Numbered from the stretch's first letter, positions 9,120-19,421 are shown. The stretch is 64,000 bases of DNA from DSYU01 sp963827605 (GCA_963827605.1 CAWHBK010000002.1:124001-188000), one strand, 5' to 3'. The notes: generated by a model from the sequence alone, not told the origin. Made by a program: numbers and translations.

Positions 9120-10025
9120 TCAGCTAAGGTATTGTACCAGAATCGCGCTGATATTATCCGGGCCGCCGGCGGCATTTGCTGCTTCAATTAACTTATGACA
9201 GGCCACCGACAGATTCGGCGTAGACTGGATGATGGTGTAGATATCATCCCCGGGAACCGAGCCCCATAAACCATCGCTGCATAATAACAAACAGCCTGCT
9301 TCAGGCAGTGTATGGGTATTGATATCTGGCCGGAAGGGCTCGCTTTGCCCTAAGGCGCGATAAAGAACATTGCGCTGCGGGTGGATACTGGCTTCCTTTT
9401 CATCAATTTGCCCCAAATCCTGCAAGCGACGGACCAACGAGTGGTCCTGGGTAATCACTTCGGTGCGACCATCTGGGAACACAAAGTACGCGCGCGAATC
9501 ACCGACATGCGAAATGGTCACCTGGTCACCAATGACCAGCGCGGCCGTCAGAGTCGTCCCGCCGCCAGGCGCATTTACCACTACCGAGCGGTGTGCTTCG
9601 CGGACCCCACTCTCCATGATCTCATGGATACTCTCGTTTTCAGTACGGGGCTGCCCGGTCAGGAAAGGCAGGTAAAAATGCTTCAGGAGATATTCCCCCA
9701 GCGTTTTCGCTGCCGATCCGCTGGCAAGTTCACCATTCAAATGTCCGCCCATCCCATCCGCGATGATGAAGATACCAAATGGAAGATCACTGCCGCCGTC
9801 CGCAAGGATCGCGTTCATGGCATACAGGGTATCTTCATTATGGTCACGCTGCATCCCAACGGATTGGGCTATTCCAACATATAGGTGGGGGGGAGAGAAC
9901 TTCACTTTGGGCTGCTCTACCAGTTGCAACTGCTCCTCAGTAAGCGGGGCCGTCTCAACAGCGGCGGATGCAGGAACATGCTCCGACTTATTTGGACGAA
10001 ACAGATCCCGGAAAAAATTGAACAC
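9120..10025 (-). CDS. PP2C-family Ser/Thr protein phosphatase
   Basis: 301 residues, intact. All metal-binding motifs of PP2C phosphatases are visible: RDHNEDTLY, FIIADGMGGH, SHVGDSRAYFV, LLLCSDGLWG, and GGPDNISAILV. It removes phosphate from Ser/Thr, with two Mn or Mg ions, in the cytoplasm. The N-terminal 55 residues are a variable extension (MFNFFRDLFRPNKSE) without a clear membrane segment. The gene follows the kinase gene by about 58 bases in the same direction, the usual pairing of a bacterial kinase with its counteracting phosphatase. Confidence 0.94.
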   Translation of the reverse strand: MFNFFRDLFRPNKSEHVPASAAVETAPLTEEQLQLVEQPKVKFSPPHLYVGIAQSVGMQRDHNEDTLYAMNAILADGGSDLPFGIFIIADGMGGHLNGELASGSAAKTLGEYLLKHFYLPFLTGQPRTENESIHEIMESGVREAHRSVVVNAPGGGTTLTAALVIGDQVTISHVGDSRAYFVFPDGRTEVITQDHSLVRRLQDLGQIDEKEASIHPQRNVLYRALGQSEPFRPDINTHTLPEAGCLLLCSDGLWGSVPGDDIYTIIQSTPNLSVACHKLIEAANAAGGPDNISAILVQYLS

Positions 10026-10083
10026 AAAAGGCCTCCTAAAAGCTCACGATGAAAAGCGTACCGCCTGGTTCAGCAACAGGTGA

Positions 10084-11965
10084 TCAGACTGCCAATGCAT
10101 AGAGGATAATGATCCGTAGAGCCCACATATAAGATATCATTATACACGATCGGGCTGCTGGTGATTGGGCCACCGGTATTGAATTTCCAACGCAGCCGGC
10201 CCGTCCGGTACTCCAGGCAGTACAGCGTCCCATCCGCCCCACCGCAATAAACCGAGTCTTTATGAACAAGGGGTGATCCGCTCACCTGATTCTCCGTACG
10301 GAAACGCCATACTTCGCGCGCGCTGCCGGCATCTACACAATAAATGAAACCATCCGCGCAGCCGGCAATCACAAAGTTCTCGAAAATACAGGGTGTTGAG
10401 ACGGAACCTTTCCCCATGCGGAAACGCCAGAGCGCATACCCGGATTTGGCGTCCACCGCATACAAGGTCGAATCCAGGGAGGTAAAAAAGAGCGTGTTGC
10501 GGCTGACCGCTGCCGATGATAGGATGCCCCGCTTGGCTTTCGAACGCCATTTCACCTGCCCACTCATATTCAAGCAGATAAAATCACCCAGCTCTGTCCC
10601 AAAGAAAATCTGGTCGCCCAAAACAACCGGGGATGAGCGCACCGCTCCGCTGCCGGTGTTATAGCGCCAGACCAGGCGCATGGACATTAAATTCACCGCG
10701 TAAAAAAAGCCGTCATCCGAGCCAAAGAATACATGCCCTTCCGCAACCACGGGGGAGGTGCGGATGGGACCTTCGGCGGTAGCGCTCCAGGAGATTTTCC
10801 CGGTGCGGGAGGAAATGGAATATAAATGACAGTCTTCCGAACCGAACATAAGGAGGCCCTCTGAAATAGCAGGCCGGCTGACAATCCCACCATCCGTGGG
10901 GAACTTCCAACTAAACGCGCCCGTTTTGGCATCGAGCGCATATACGTTGTGATCATACGTGCCCACATAAACCAGTCCCATGTCTACAGCTACCGAGGCG
11001 CGAATTTCATCCTCACACTGGAACTTCCACACCGGGGTGACCGAGTCGTCTGTAGAAACGCTGGGCGTAACCGGCATGCGCGAAAGCAGGCCCGTTTTTC
11101 GCCCTGCCAATAAGAGGGCTTCTTTCATCGCATCAGCGCTTGGGAAACGGTCGATGGGGTTGTATTGCAGCGCTACGTTGATCACGGCTTCCATTTCCAT
11201 AGAAACGGCCGGGTTGATTTTCCGGATCGGCCGGTCGCCAAACGTGAAAGGCGGCTCCAGGCGCGGGTCCTTGCGGGTCAGGGCATGGTGCAGGGTAGCG
11301 CCCAGGGCATAAATATCGGCCTGCAGGGTTGCCTCTCCACGGTACTGCTCCGGTGGAGAATAGCCTTCCGTACCGATCATGGTCCCTTTTTGGCCGCCCC
11401 GAAAATTCTTGGCAATGCCAAAGTCAATCAGAACCACATGATTGTTCTGGTTGATCATGATATTGGATGGCTTCATATCCCGAAAGATAATCGGCTCGGG
11501 CATGTGATTGTGTAGATAATTCAGCACATCGCACAGCTCGATTGCCCATTGGATGACCTGCTCTTCGGTAAAATTGGCTTGCGTCTGGCTCAATAATTCT
11601 TCCAAATCCTTGCCCTGGATTAATTCCAGCACCAGGTACGACCGGTCATTCAAGCTAAAATAATCGAATATGCGCGGGATGCAAGGATGGTCCAGGGTGA
11701 CGAGGATGTTCGCTTCCCGCTCAAAATTTTGTACGATGGTTTTACGCACCAGTGGATCACGCGTTTGGAAGATCATTTCCTTCACAGCCACCAGCTTCAC
11801 CGCATTTGGAAAATGCAGGTCTCTGGCGCGGTAAACAGCCCCCATCCCACCCACGCCAATCACTTCTTCGATGGCGTAGCGGTTCATCAGGACGGAACCT
11901 GATTGGAGCTGTTTATCGTTTGACTGGCTTGAATTGAAGTCTTGCGTCATTCGCTGTGTGTCCAA
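10084..11965 (-). CDS. Ser/Thr protein kinase with C-terminal PQQ-type beta-propeller
   Basis: An N-terminal Hanks-type kinase domain (GVGGMGAVYRARD, VAVKEM, FRDMKPSNIM, LIDFGIAK, GTEGYSPPEQYRG) is followed from about residue 310 by repeats such as VYVGTYDHNVYALDAKTG and LYAVDAKSGYALWRF, typical of a PQQ-like propeller that binds a ligand or protein. The HRD histidine is replaced by Phe, but the Arg-Asp pair is kept. There is no transmembrane segment, so it is probably cytoplasmic. I prefer the TTG at 11965 (AGGAG 10 bases upstream) to the ATG at 11950. An extra base near the 3' end shifts the last residues; corrected, it ends ...DHYLYALAV at 10084, otherwise at 10070. First gene of the operon that runs to 6069. 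Confidence 0.9.
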
Positions 11966-12231
11966 ATGTTCTGCGCTCCTACAATATGGCAAAGTATGAA
12001 TAAAGACACCTGCTAAAGTAGGCAACCTTCATTCTCGAACGATAATTTGGTTTTCTCCGGTTGATGGTTAAATTATAAAGTTCATAGGGGCGAAAAGCAA
12101 CCTATCAGCTCAATTTTACATTTTAATGCGTATATAAGGAATACCAAAACTGTAAGTTATTTCTGATATGATTAATGATCATAACCCAGAACGCCATTCC
12201 ACAGGAGGACGCATCGAAACGATGCATCGAA

Positions 12232-13653
12232 ATGATGACCACTGATTTTGACCGCTACCTTTCTCCATTTAGCTGGCGCTATGCCAGTGAGGAAATGCGC
12301 CAGGTATGGAGCGAAACCCATAAACGCCGCCTCTGGCGAAGCATCTGGGTTGCATTGGCCCAGGCCCAGTCCGAATTTGGACTGGTGAGCCAGGACCAGG
12401 TGGATGACCTGCGCGCGCATGCGGGGGAAATCGACCTGCCGCGCGCGCTGGAAATTGAAGCAGAAATTCATCACGACCTGATGGCGGAAGTGCGCACCTT
12501 CGCCGAACAGTGCAGCACCGGCAAGGGCATCATCCACCTGGGCGCAACCTCGATGGACATCGAGGATAACGCCGACGCGCTGCGCCTGCGCGAATCGCTG
12601 GACATCCTCTTGCAAAAACTCACCGTCCTGCTCGAGCTGCTGGCTGAGAAGATCCAGACCTATGCCGAAACGCCCATCATCGCCTTTACCCACCTGCAGC
12701 CCGCCGAGCCTTCCACGCTGGGCTACCGCCTGGCCTTCTATGCCCAGGATCTCCTGGCGGATTGGAAGGAGCTGACCCGCATCCGCGCGGACATTCAGGG
12801 CAAAGGCTTTAAAGGCGCCGTGGGGACTGCCGCTTCATACGCGGAGCTGTTGGGCACGGACCGCGTAGTGCCATTTGAAACGCGCCTGAGCACGCTGCTC
12901 AACCTGCCGTTCTTCCCGGTCGCCAACCAGACCTATCCGCGCAAGCAGGATTACTTTGTCATCAGCGCGCTGGCGGGCATGGGCGCATCCATCTACAAAT
13001 TTGCCTTCGATTTGCGCCTGCTCCAGTCCCCGGTGATTGGGGAGTGGAATGAGCCGTTCGCCGAAAAGCAGGTTGGCTCCTCGGCCATGCCCTTCAAGCG
13101 CAACCCGGTCAACGCCGAAAAGATCAACTCGCTGGCCCGCGCGCTGGCGCAGATGCCGCCCGTAGCCTGGCATAACGCCGCGCACACCCTGCTCGAACGC
13201 ACCCTCGATGACAGCGCCAACCGCCGCACCTTGCTCCCCGAAGCCTTCTTGATCAGCGATGAGCTGCTCAAGACCGCCGCGCGCATCCTGCGCGGGCTGC
13301 AGGTCAATGAACAGGCCATCCAGCATAACCTGGCCGTTTACGCGCCCTTTGCCAGCACCGAGCGCGTGCTGATGGCCCTGGTAAAGGCGGGCGCGGACCG
13401 CCAGGTGATGCACGAGCTGCTCCGCACGCACGCCATGACCGCCTGGCAAAGCGTGCGCATGGATCAACCCAACCCGCTCGCGCACCTGCTGGCCCAGGAT
13501 GCCGGCCTCCGGCACTATCTGTCACCGGTGGAAATTGAAAACCTGATGCAGGTGGACGGCTACGTGGGGATTGCCCCGCAGCGTTCCCGGGAACTGGCCG
13601 AGCGCATCCTGGCGGAAATCCACCGTCTGGACGATGGCGCGCGCATCGGGTAA
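12232..13653 (+). CDS. purB: adenylosuccinate lyase
   Basis: Catalyses two fumarate-releasing steps in purine synthesis, from SAICAR to AICAR and from adenylosuccinate to AMP. The start MMTTDFDRYLSPFSWRYAS matches the family N terminus. HLGATSMDIEDNA carries the substrate-binding region, FTHLQPAEPSTLGYR the catalytic His region, and SSAMPFKRNPVNAE the fumarase/lyase signature with the flexible-loop serine. About 473 residues and intact. An in-frame ATG at 12175 would add 19 residues but does not look like the family; the AGGAGG at 12203-12208 is 23 bases from 12232, so the start choice is made on homology. Divergent from the kinase operon. Confidence 0.93.
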   Translation: MMTTDFDRYLSPFSWRYASEEMRQVWSETHKRRLWRSIWVALAQAQSEFGLVSQDQVDDLRAHAGEIDLPRALEIEAEIHHDLMAEVRTFAEQCSTGKGIIHLGATSMDIEDNADALRLRESLDILLQKLTVLLELLAEKIQTYAETPIIAFTHLQPAEPSTLGYRLAFYAQDLLADWKELTRIRADIQGKGFKGAVGTAASYAELLGTDRVVPFETRLSTLLNLPFFPVANQTYPRKQDYFVISALAGMGASIYKFAFDLRLLQSPVIGEWNEPFAEKQVGSSAMPFKRNPVNAEKINSLARALAQMPPVAWHNAAHTLLERTLDDSANRRTLLPEAFLISDELLKTAARILRGLQVNEQAIQHNLAVYAPFASTERVLMALVKAGADRQVMHELLRTHAMTAWQSVRMDQPNPLAHLLAQDAGLRHYLSPVEIENLMQVDGYVGIAPQRSRELAERILAEIHRLDDGARIG

Positions 13654-13706
13654 AATAACGATAATAAATATCGCAAATAAGAGCCGTTACCCAGGAGGGA
13701 CGTGCA

Positions 13707-14921
13707 ATGGCAGAATTTACCGGGAAGGGCAAAGTGGCGGTGGTGAAAACTTCGCCCGAAACCGTTCTGGATGATATCGATCGCGTGATGAAAATGGCGG
13801 GCGTGGAACAGGCCCTGCCCAAAGATGTGACGACCGGCTTAAAAATTAACATCTCCTGGCAAACCTGGTACCCGGCTTGCTCTACAGCTCCCTGGCAGTT
13901 AGAAGGCGCTATTCGCTCGCTGCGCGGGCTGGGCTATACCGACCTGGTCGGGATCCACAATGACACGGTAGTGGTCGATACCAGCGTGGGCGAGTTCAAC
14001 AACAAGCACCGCTTCGTCACCGACCAGTACGGCATCCCGTGCATCTATCTGTATGACCAGCAGTTCGAATGGGTGCGCGTGGAGCCCAAGAGCCGCCCCT
14101 TCCTGGTGCTGGATAAAGTCTTCCCCGACGGGGTGTATATCCCCAAAGCGCTGGTCGGGAAAAATATCATCCATCTGCCCACCGTCAAAACGCACGTCTT
14201 TACTACTATCACCGGAGCAATGAAAAACGCCTTTGGCGGGCTGCTGCACCGCCACCGGCACTGGACCCACAGCGTCATCCACCAGACCCTGGTCGACCTG
14301 CTCAGCATCCAGCAGGAAATCCACCCGGGCATTTTTGCCATGATGGACGGCACCTTCGCTGGGGACGGGCCCGGCCCGCGCGCCATGCGCTGGCATGAAA
14401 AAAATATTCTGCTGGCCTCCGCCGACCAGGTCGCCATCGATGCCGTTTCAGCCAAACTGCAGGGCTTCGACCCCATGCAGATCGAGTTTATCCGCACCGC
14501 CCACGAGCTGGGCCTGGGGGTGGGCGATCCGCGCCAGATCGAGATCGTTGGCTACGACATCAACCAGGAAGCGCCCTGGAACTTTGTGCAGGAAGATACC
14601 TTTGCCTCACGCGGCCAGAAGCTCATTTACCACGGCCCGCTCAAACCGCTGGAGAAACCGCTCCTGCAAAGCCCGCTGGTCCCCTGGAGCTACTTCGCCA
14701 GCAACTTTTACCACAATGTATACTGGTACCCCTTTGTGGGGCGCAAGCGCGTGCAAGAAGCCCTGAAAACACCCTGGGGGCGCCTGTTTGCCTCTTATGG
14801 GGATGGAAAGGTGGTTATGCCCGGTATGGAGCCAAAAACGGTCGTGCAGGCTGCGCTGGGGCTGGCCACAATAGCGGCGGTGTTTGGCGCGCTGGTTGTG
14901 TGGGGGAACCGGCGGGAGTAA
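13707..14921 (+). CDS. DUF362 domain protein with C-terminal membrane anchor
   Basis: 404 residues, intact. I recognise the DUF362 family by GLKINISW near the N terminus, HLPTVKTHVFTTITGAMKNAFGG in the middle, and the aspartate-rich MMDGTFAGDGPGPRAM and ADQVAIDAVSAKL. The family's chemistry is not established to my knowledge; some members carry ferredoxin domains, which this one lacks. The final 25 residues (AALGLATIAAVFGALVVW) form one hydrophobic helix, which suggests a membrane anchor. Start ATG with AGGAGG 10 bases upstream. It follows purB by 53 bases and may share its transcript. Confidence 0.85.
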   Translation: MAEFTGKGKVAVVKTSPETVLDDIDRVMKMAGVEQALPKDVTTGLKINISWQTWYPACSTAPWQLEGAIRSLRGLGYTDLVGIHNDTVVVDTSVGEFNNKHRFVTDQYGIPCIYLYDQQFEWVRVEPKSRPFLVLDKVFPDGVYIPKALVGKNIIHLPTVKTHVFTTITGAMKNAFGGLLHRHRHWTHSVIHQTLVDLLSIQQEIHPGIFAMMDGTFAGDGPGPRAMRWHEKNILLASADQVAIDAVSAKLQGFDPMQIEFIRTAHELGLGVGDPRQIEIVGYDINQEAPWNFVQEDTFASRGQKLIYHGPLKPLEKPLLQSPLVPWSYFASNFYHNVYWYPFVGRKRVQEALKTPWGRLFASYGDGKVVMPGMEPKTVVQAALGLATIAAVFGALVVWGNRRE

Positions 14922-14977
14922 ATCCATTCCCGTTTCGTTACGGCGCTCGATGATAATCTCAGACTGTCGATCTCTAT

Positions 14978-15331
14978 TTACTTTTTCGCTCTGCATTCTT
15001 CGCACGGGCACAGCTTGCGCAAGTAATACCAGTTGTAAATCCCAAAATGGTGCCCGTCTTCCCACGCGATGGTAATTGCGTAAGACCCCACCGCTTCCAC
15101 CTGGGCGATGCGCGTCTGGGGCGAGTCGGGCAGCTGCTTGGTGAACACGGCCTCGTCCGGCTCGGGGCTCATCTTTTCATGCCCGCCGCGGCAGGAGGCG
15201 CACGGGCAGGCCGCCCGCAGCAGGCCAAAGGGGTACACACTGGTATGTCCATCGTCCCAGGTGATGGTCATCTCACGGGTTTGGCGGTTGGCGGTAATCC
15301 CAATCCCGGTTGGTTGCATTGCATTGGTCAT
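14978..15331 (-). CDS. DUF971 (GBBH-like) family protein with two CPCxxC motifs
   Basis: 117 residues. DUF971 family: EMTITWDDGHTSVYPFGLLRAACPCASC followed by YAITIAWEDGHHFGIYNWYYLRKLC. The family occurs alone or fused to iron-sulfur assembly and hydroxylase proteins; the standalone function is unknown to me. A second CPCEEC motif at the extreme C terminus gives two cysteine clusters (CPCASC and CPCEEC) that could bind a metal. The ATG at 15331 has GGGTGGAAG upstream and was chosen over the in-frame start at 15370. It is the last gene after the antiporter and SH3-like genes, 87 bases downstream. Confidence 0.85.
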   Translation of the reverse strand: MTNAMQPTGIGITANRQTREMTITWDDGHTSVYPFGLLRAACPCASCRGGHEKMSPEPDEAVFTKQLPDSPQTRIAQVEAVGSYAITIAWEDGHHFGIYNWYYLRKLCPCEECRAKK

Positions 15332-15417
15332 TCTTCCACCCTTAAAACCTTTCGAAAACAGAAACCACACATGAACGCGGATGCGCGGAGGACGCGAAAC
15401 AGATAAGAAATTGCCAG

Positions 15418-15921
15418 TTATGGCGCGGGCGTAGCCGACGGGCTCAGGCTGGGGTCTACCGCGCTAAGGTACGTGGAAGCAGCCCACCCGCTGCGCGCCG
15501 GGTCATAGGGTGATTCCACAAACCACCAGGTAAAATCATCGGCTGTGATCGGGCCGTCCTTCACCTGGAATACTTCCGCATCCATCCCCAACAAGCGCGA
15601 AGGGTTGGTCGTCCCCGCGCCGGACCGCAGCCGCAGGCCCGCCCCGTCGGTTCCGCTGATCTGCACAAAACTGCCCACCGAGATTCCACCCAGGCTGGGC
15701 GGGCGGGTGGGCGTGGGGGTATGCAAGGATTTGGTTGGCACAGGTGTCTGCGTGGGCGCGACAATGACGGTAAATGCGGCCGGGGGCTGCGCCGTCATGG
15801 AGGATGGGGCGGGCAGGAAGAAAAGCAGCAGCACAAAAATGGCGCTCAGCCCGCCGGCTACCAGAATCGCAACCAATATGACCCAACCGTTCACCTTTCC
15901 GCTAACCCAGCGCTTCATCAT
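15418..15921 (-). CDS. membrane-anchored SH3-like (SH3b) domain protein
   Basis: 167 residues. A single N-terminal transmembrane helix (GWVILVAILVAGGLSAIFVLLLFFL, about residues 12-36) is followed by a Thr/Pro-rich stalk (PTQTPVPTKSLHTPTPTRPP) and a C-terminal domain with the SH3b-type pattern GLRLRSGAGTTNPSRLLGMDAEVFQVKDGP and WWFVES. The domain would lie outside the cell, where SH3b domains bind peptidoglycan or other ligands. The stop of the upstream antiporter gene directly abuts its ATG, so the two are translationally coupled. Confidence 0.8.
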   Translation of the reverse strand: MMKRWVSGKVNGWVILVAILVAGGLSAIFVLLLFFLPAPSSMTAQPPAAFTVIVAPTQTPVPTKSLHTPTPTRPPSLGGISVGSFVQISGTDGAGLRLRSGAGTTNPSRLLGMDAEVFQVKDGPITADDFTWWFVESPYDPARSGWAASTYLSAVDPSLSPSATPAP

Positions 15922-16972
15922 TTACCCTGTTGGAAGAAGGAAGAACGCAATACCCAGGATGAAATATACCGCCAGCAGCGTCGCGCCTTCCAGCCAGTTC
16001 GATTCGCCATCCATGGAAACCAGGGCCGCCACCAGCACCCCCGCCCCAAGCGCGATCAGCTCAAAGGGGTTGAAGATCAGGGTCAGCGGATTGCCCATCA
16101 ACAGGCTGACGAAAACCAGCAGCGGCGCCACAAACAGCGCAATCTGCAGGCTGGAGGAAATGGCAATTTCTACGCTCAGCTCCATCTGGTTGCGCAGGGC
16201 CACCTGCACCGCCACCAGATGCTCGGCCACATTGCCGACGATGGGGATCAGGATAATACCCAGGAAGAATTCGGAAAGTCCCAGGCCCTGCACCACGCTT
16301 TCTACCGCGCCAACCAGCAATTCGCTCAAAACTACCACGCCCAGGGTCGCCAGGGCGAGTACGATGATGGCAATGCGCACGCTCCAGCCGACCTTCGGGC
16401 TGTCAGCGGTTGGCTCAACCGTCATCGCGGGCTCCTCGCTGGTGTTGGTCCGCCGCAGGCTGTAGAACAGCCCCAGGGCATACAGTACAATCATCACCGC
16501 CGACACCCCCAGGCTGAGCGCCTCGACCTGCGGGCTGGTGTCCGGCCCAATCGAATGGCTGAACAATGAAGGGATGACCAGCGCCAGGACCGCCAGGGTC
16601 AGCAGGATGGCGTGGTTGCCCGTTTGGCGGCGGTCAAATGTTTGCAAACCATGGCGTGCTCCGCCAAACAGCCATCGACATTCCCATCACCAGCAGCAGG
16701 TTGCCCAGAATCGACCCGGTGATGGAGGCCTTCACCAGTTCCAGCAGCCCGGCGCGGATCGCCACCAGGGTGATGATCAGTTCCGCCGCGTTTCCCAGCG
16801 TGGCGTTCAGCAGCCCGCCAATTTTCGGGCCGGTATGCTCCGCCAGGGCTTCGGTTGCCTCACCGATATATCCTGCCATCGGAATCACACCCACCGCGGA
16901 AAACAAAAACACCAGGATCGGGGACCAGCCGCCGTACCTGGCGAAGAACGCCAGCGGCAGCGCGATCAGCAA
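15922..16972 (-). CDS. calcium/proton antiporter (CaCA superfamily, CAX type)
   Basis: About 350 residues with some ten hydrophobic segments in two homologous halves. The CAX signatures are visible: GGLLNATLGNAAELIITLVAIRAGLLELVKASITGSILGNLLLV in the first half and GIILIPIVGNVAEHLVAVQVALRNQMELSVEIAISSSLQIALFVAP in the second. It exports Ca2+ against H+ across the cytoplasmic membrane. One base too many near 16650 breaks the frame after SMAV. The start is uncertain: I use the TTG at 16972; upstream the frame is open only to about 17018 and lacks an ATG, while the family usually has some 20 more residues, so another indel there is possible. Confidence 0.88.
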
Positions 16973-17129
16973 ATAATGAGAGTGGATGTTCGCGAAGATA
17001 GCGCCAATGCTTTGCCCAAGTTATTACCTCTGCCAATTATACCTCATGCTCGCCAATTAGTATGCGGGCCGTTTACCTGCAATCACCTATGAAACTATCT
17101 CCGCATGTATGATATAATCGGTCAGGGCT

Positions 17130-18275
17130 ATGGAACAAAGCACACCGATCTCACCTATGCTAAATAACCGCTATCAGCTCCTGCATACGCTTGGGCACAG
17201 GCGGTATGGCGGTTGTTTACCGCGCCTATGACCGTATGCTCGAACGCCCGGTAGCCATCAAAATCCTGCGGCAGGATTTCTCGGAGGATGAAGACTTTCC
17301 GCGAGCGCTTCCGCCAGGAAGCCCGCGCGGCGGCCAACCTCTCGCACCCCAACATCGTCACCGTGCATGATTTTGGCTTTGATGCTGGGCGCCCCTTCAT
17401 CGTCATGGAATACGTGCCTGGCACGGATCTAAAGACGATGATCAAGCAGCGCGGTCAAGTTTGGCACCGAGGAGGCGATCAACCTAATGGTCCAGGCCTG
17501 CGAGGGCATTGGCTACGCGCATCGCGCCGGGCTGGTCCATTGCGATGTCAAACCCCACAATATGCTGGTCACCCCCGATGGACGCCTCAAAGTGACCGAT
17601 TTTGGCATTGCCCGCGCGCTGGCCACCATCCACCCGGATGAACAGAGTGATGTGGTATGGGGCTCACCGCAGTATTTCTCTCCCGAACAGGCCGCCGGGC
17701 AGGCCCCCTCGCCCGCCTCGGATGTCTATTCGCTGGGCGTCATCCTGTATGAAATGCTGGCCGGCCAGCTGCCCTTCACCGCCGAACGATCCGGAAGAAC
17801 TGGCCCGCATGCACCGCGAGGTCCGCCCGGCTCCGCCCCGGCGCTACAACCCGCAAATCACCCCCGCGCTGGAACAGATCATCCTGAAGGTGCTCTCCAA
17901 AGAGCCGTCGCAGCGCTACCGCTCCGCCGACCAGCTCGGACGAGTGCTGCGCAATATCTGTCCAGCGTCCCGAAACCTATGCCTCCACGATCGCCGTCTA
18001 CGCCGGTCCAGCCGTCCTTCGGCCACTCAGCCGCAGCGCGTTCGCGCTCCGTACCCTCCGCAGCCGGTACACATACAACCCGTGCGCGTTTACCAGGCGT
18101 CCGCAGACCCTGCCGTCCTGGCCGGGTCATGCAGCCGTTGAACGAACCCGAAGACCACACCCTGGATATTGACTGGGTCACCATTTTCCTGGGACTGCTG
18201 GCGGCCCTGGCCGTTGGCGGCTTGATCCCCTTCTGGCTGTATATTTATCTTTCCATCAACCCACCGGTCCGTTAA
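17130..18275 (+). CDS. Ser/Thr protein kinase with C-terminal membrane anchor (PrkC-like, no PASTA)
   Basis: Hanks-type kinase: NRYQLLHTLGTGGMAVVYRAYD, VAIKILR, VHCDVKPHNMLVT, VTDFGIARAL, and WGSPQYFSPEQAAG. The catalytic loop reads HCD instead of HRD, a non-RD kinase, so activation by loop phosphorylation may not apply. A Pro/Arg-rich linker leads to one transmembrane helix near the C terminus (VTIFLGLLAALAVGGLIPFWLYIYL) with about six residues outside; the extracellular PASTA domains of PrkC are missing. The ATG at 17130 is preferred to the internal one at 17157, with TATAAT at 17112-17117 upstream. Indels near 17195, 17280, 17455, 17790 and 17955. The gene order with rpe, rpmB and fakA resembles that of prkC in Bacillus. 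Confidence 0.85.
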
Positions 18276-18319
18276 GCCGGCGCTTGCAACCAGCATTGCC
18301 TGATCGAAGTCAGCATCCC

Positions 18320-19029
18320 ATGACCCCATTCTGATCTCCACCTCCATCCTTTCCGCCGACTTTGCCCGCCTGGGAGAGCAAATCCAGGAGGCCGAAGCCG
18401 CGGCGTGGATTGGATCCACATCGATGTGATGGATGGGCATTTTGTCCCCAACCTGACCATGGGACCGTTTATCGTGGAGACCTGCCGGCGGATCACCCGC
18501 CTGCCGCTGGATGTTCACCTGATGGTCACCAACCCCGGAGATTTGATCGAGTTGTTTGCGCGGGCTGGCGCGAACCGCATTTCCGTACAGGTTGAATCGA
18601 CGCCGCATATCTACCGGCTGCTCCAGCACATCCGCGAGCTAGGCTGCCATCCGGGTGTGGTGATCAACCCGGGCACGCCTGCCGGCAAGCCTTGCACGAA
18701 GTTCTGCACCTGGCGGACCTGGTTCTGGTGATGACGGTCAACCCAGGTTATTCCGGGCAGAAATTTATCCCCGAGGTGATGCCGAAAATCGCCCAGGTGC
18801 GGGAGATGATCGCAGCAGCGCAAGCTGGAAACCTTGATCCAGGTAGATGGCGGAATTACCCCCGAAACCCTCCCACTGCACCTACCAGGCCGGGGCGCGG
18901 GTTTTTGTTGCCGCCACGGCAATTTTCAAGCACCCCGCAGGTATCGCGGCGGGCATTCAGGCACTGCGCAGCGCGGTTCCCGCGCAGCGCCGTGATGCCC
19001 TGGCGCTCGAAGAGCAAGCAATCTCGTGA
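18320..19029 (+). CDS. rpe: ribulose-phosphate 3-epimerase
   Basis: TIM-barrel enzyme interconverting ribulose 5-phosphate and xylulose 5-phosphate in the pentose phosphate pathway. Motifs: STSILSADFARLGEQ, DWIHIDVMDGHFVPNLTMG with the metal-binding His and Asp residues, LDVHLMVTNP, and VLVMTVNPGYSGQKFIPEVMPKI, then QVDGGI spread over two frames. About 235 residues, normal for the family. At least four indels (near 18327, 18400, 18695 and 18830) break the frame, among them deletions of single G residues. No ATG is in frame with ILISTSIL; the ATG at 18320 is only in frame after adding one base, so the start is provisional. Confidence 0.88.
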
Positions 19030-19040
19030 ACCTGTACCTT

Positions 19041-19071
19041 AAAACAAAAATCACGGCAGACACGCCGCGAT
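19041..19071 (-). terminator. terminator of rpmB
   Basis: On the minus strand an 8-bp stem atcgcggc/gccgtgat with one G-T wobble and the loop gtgtct is followed by tttttgtttt, a classic rho-independent terminator 23 bases after rpmB. Confidence 0.7.
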
Positions 19072-19093
19072 TCTTGTGAAGAAACGCGATAAA

Positions 19094-19277
19094 TTACGCA
19101 GATCTTCGCCAGCGTCCGGATGCAGCTCGCGCACAGAGTCTTATGAACCAGCCGCCCATTTTCCAAAACGGAAACCTTCTGCAGGTTCGGGCGAAAGGTC
19201 CGGCTGGTTGCACGCTGAGAAAAGCTGCGGTTATGCCCAAATGTCGTGGTTTTGCCACATCGATCGCACTTTGCCAT
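19094..19277 (-). CDS. rpmB: 50S ribosomal protein L28
   Basis: About 60 residues: MAKCDRCGKTTTFGHNRSFS, RTFRPNLQKVSVLENGR, and LCASCIRTLAKI match bacterial L28 over its full length. The four cysteines (CDRC near the N terminus and CASC near the C terminus) form the zinc site of the C+ type. Near 19097 one base too many carries the frame past the expected TAA at 19094; uncorrected it would run to 18957 and overlap rpe. Divergent from the Asp23-like gene with 144 bases between them. Confidence 0.92.
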
Positions 19278-19421
19278 TGTCAGGATCCTTTCTACAATAA
19301 TTGCTTTGCTGAGGCAGGAGCTCGTTCCAGAGAGTAATACGCCTTAGAACGAAGCAGGATTGTACCACAGTACGTATCCATTTTCAAGCATAGCTGTTAA
19401 TAAATTCAAAGGGTAAATGGA

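Noticed and set aside
14978..15331. Tandem duplication of DUF971 in one protein
   Set aside because: The two similar-looking WDDGH/WEDGH halves belong to one ordinary DUF971 domain; only the extra CPCEEC motif is unusual.
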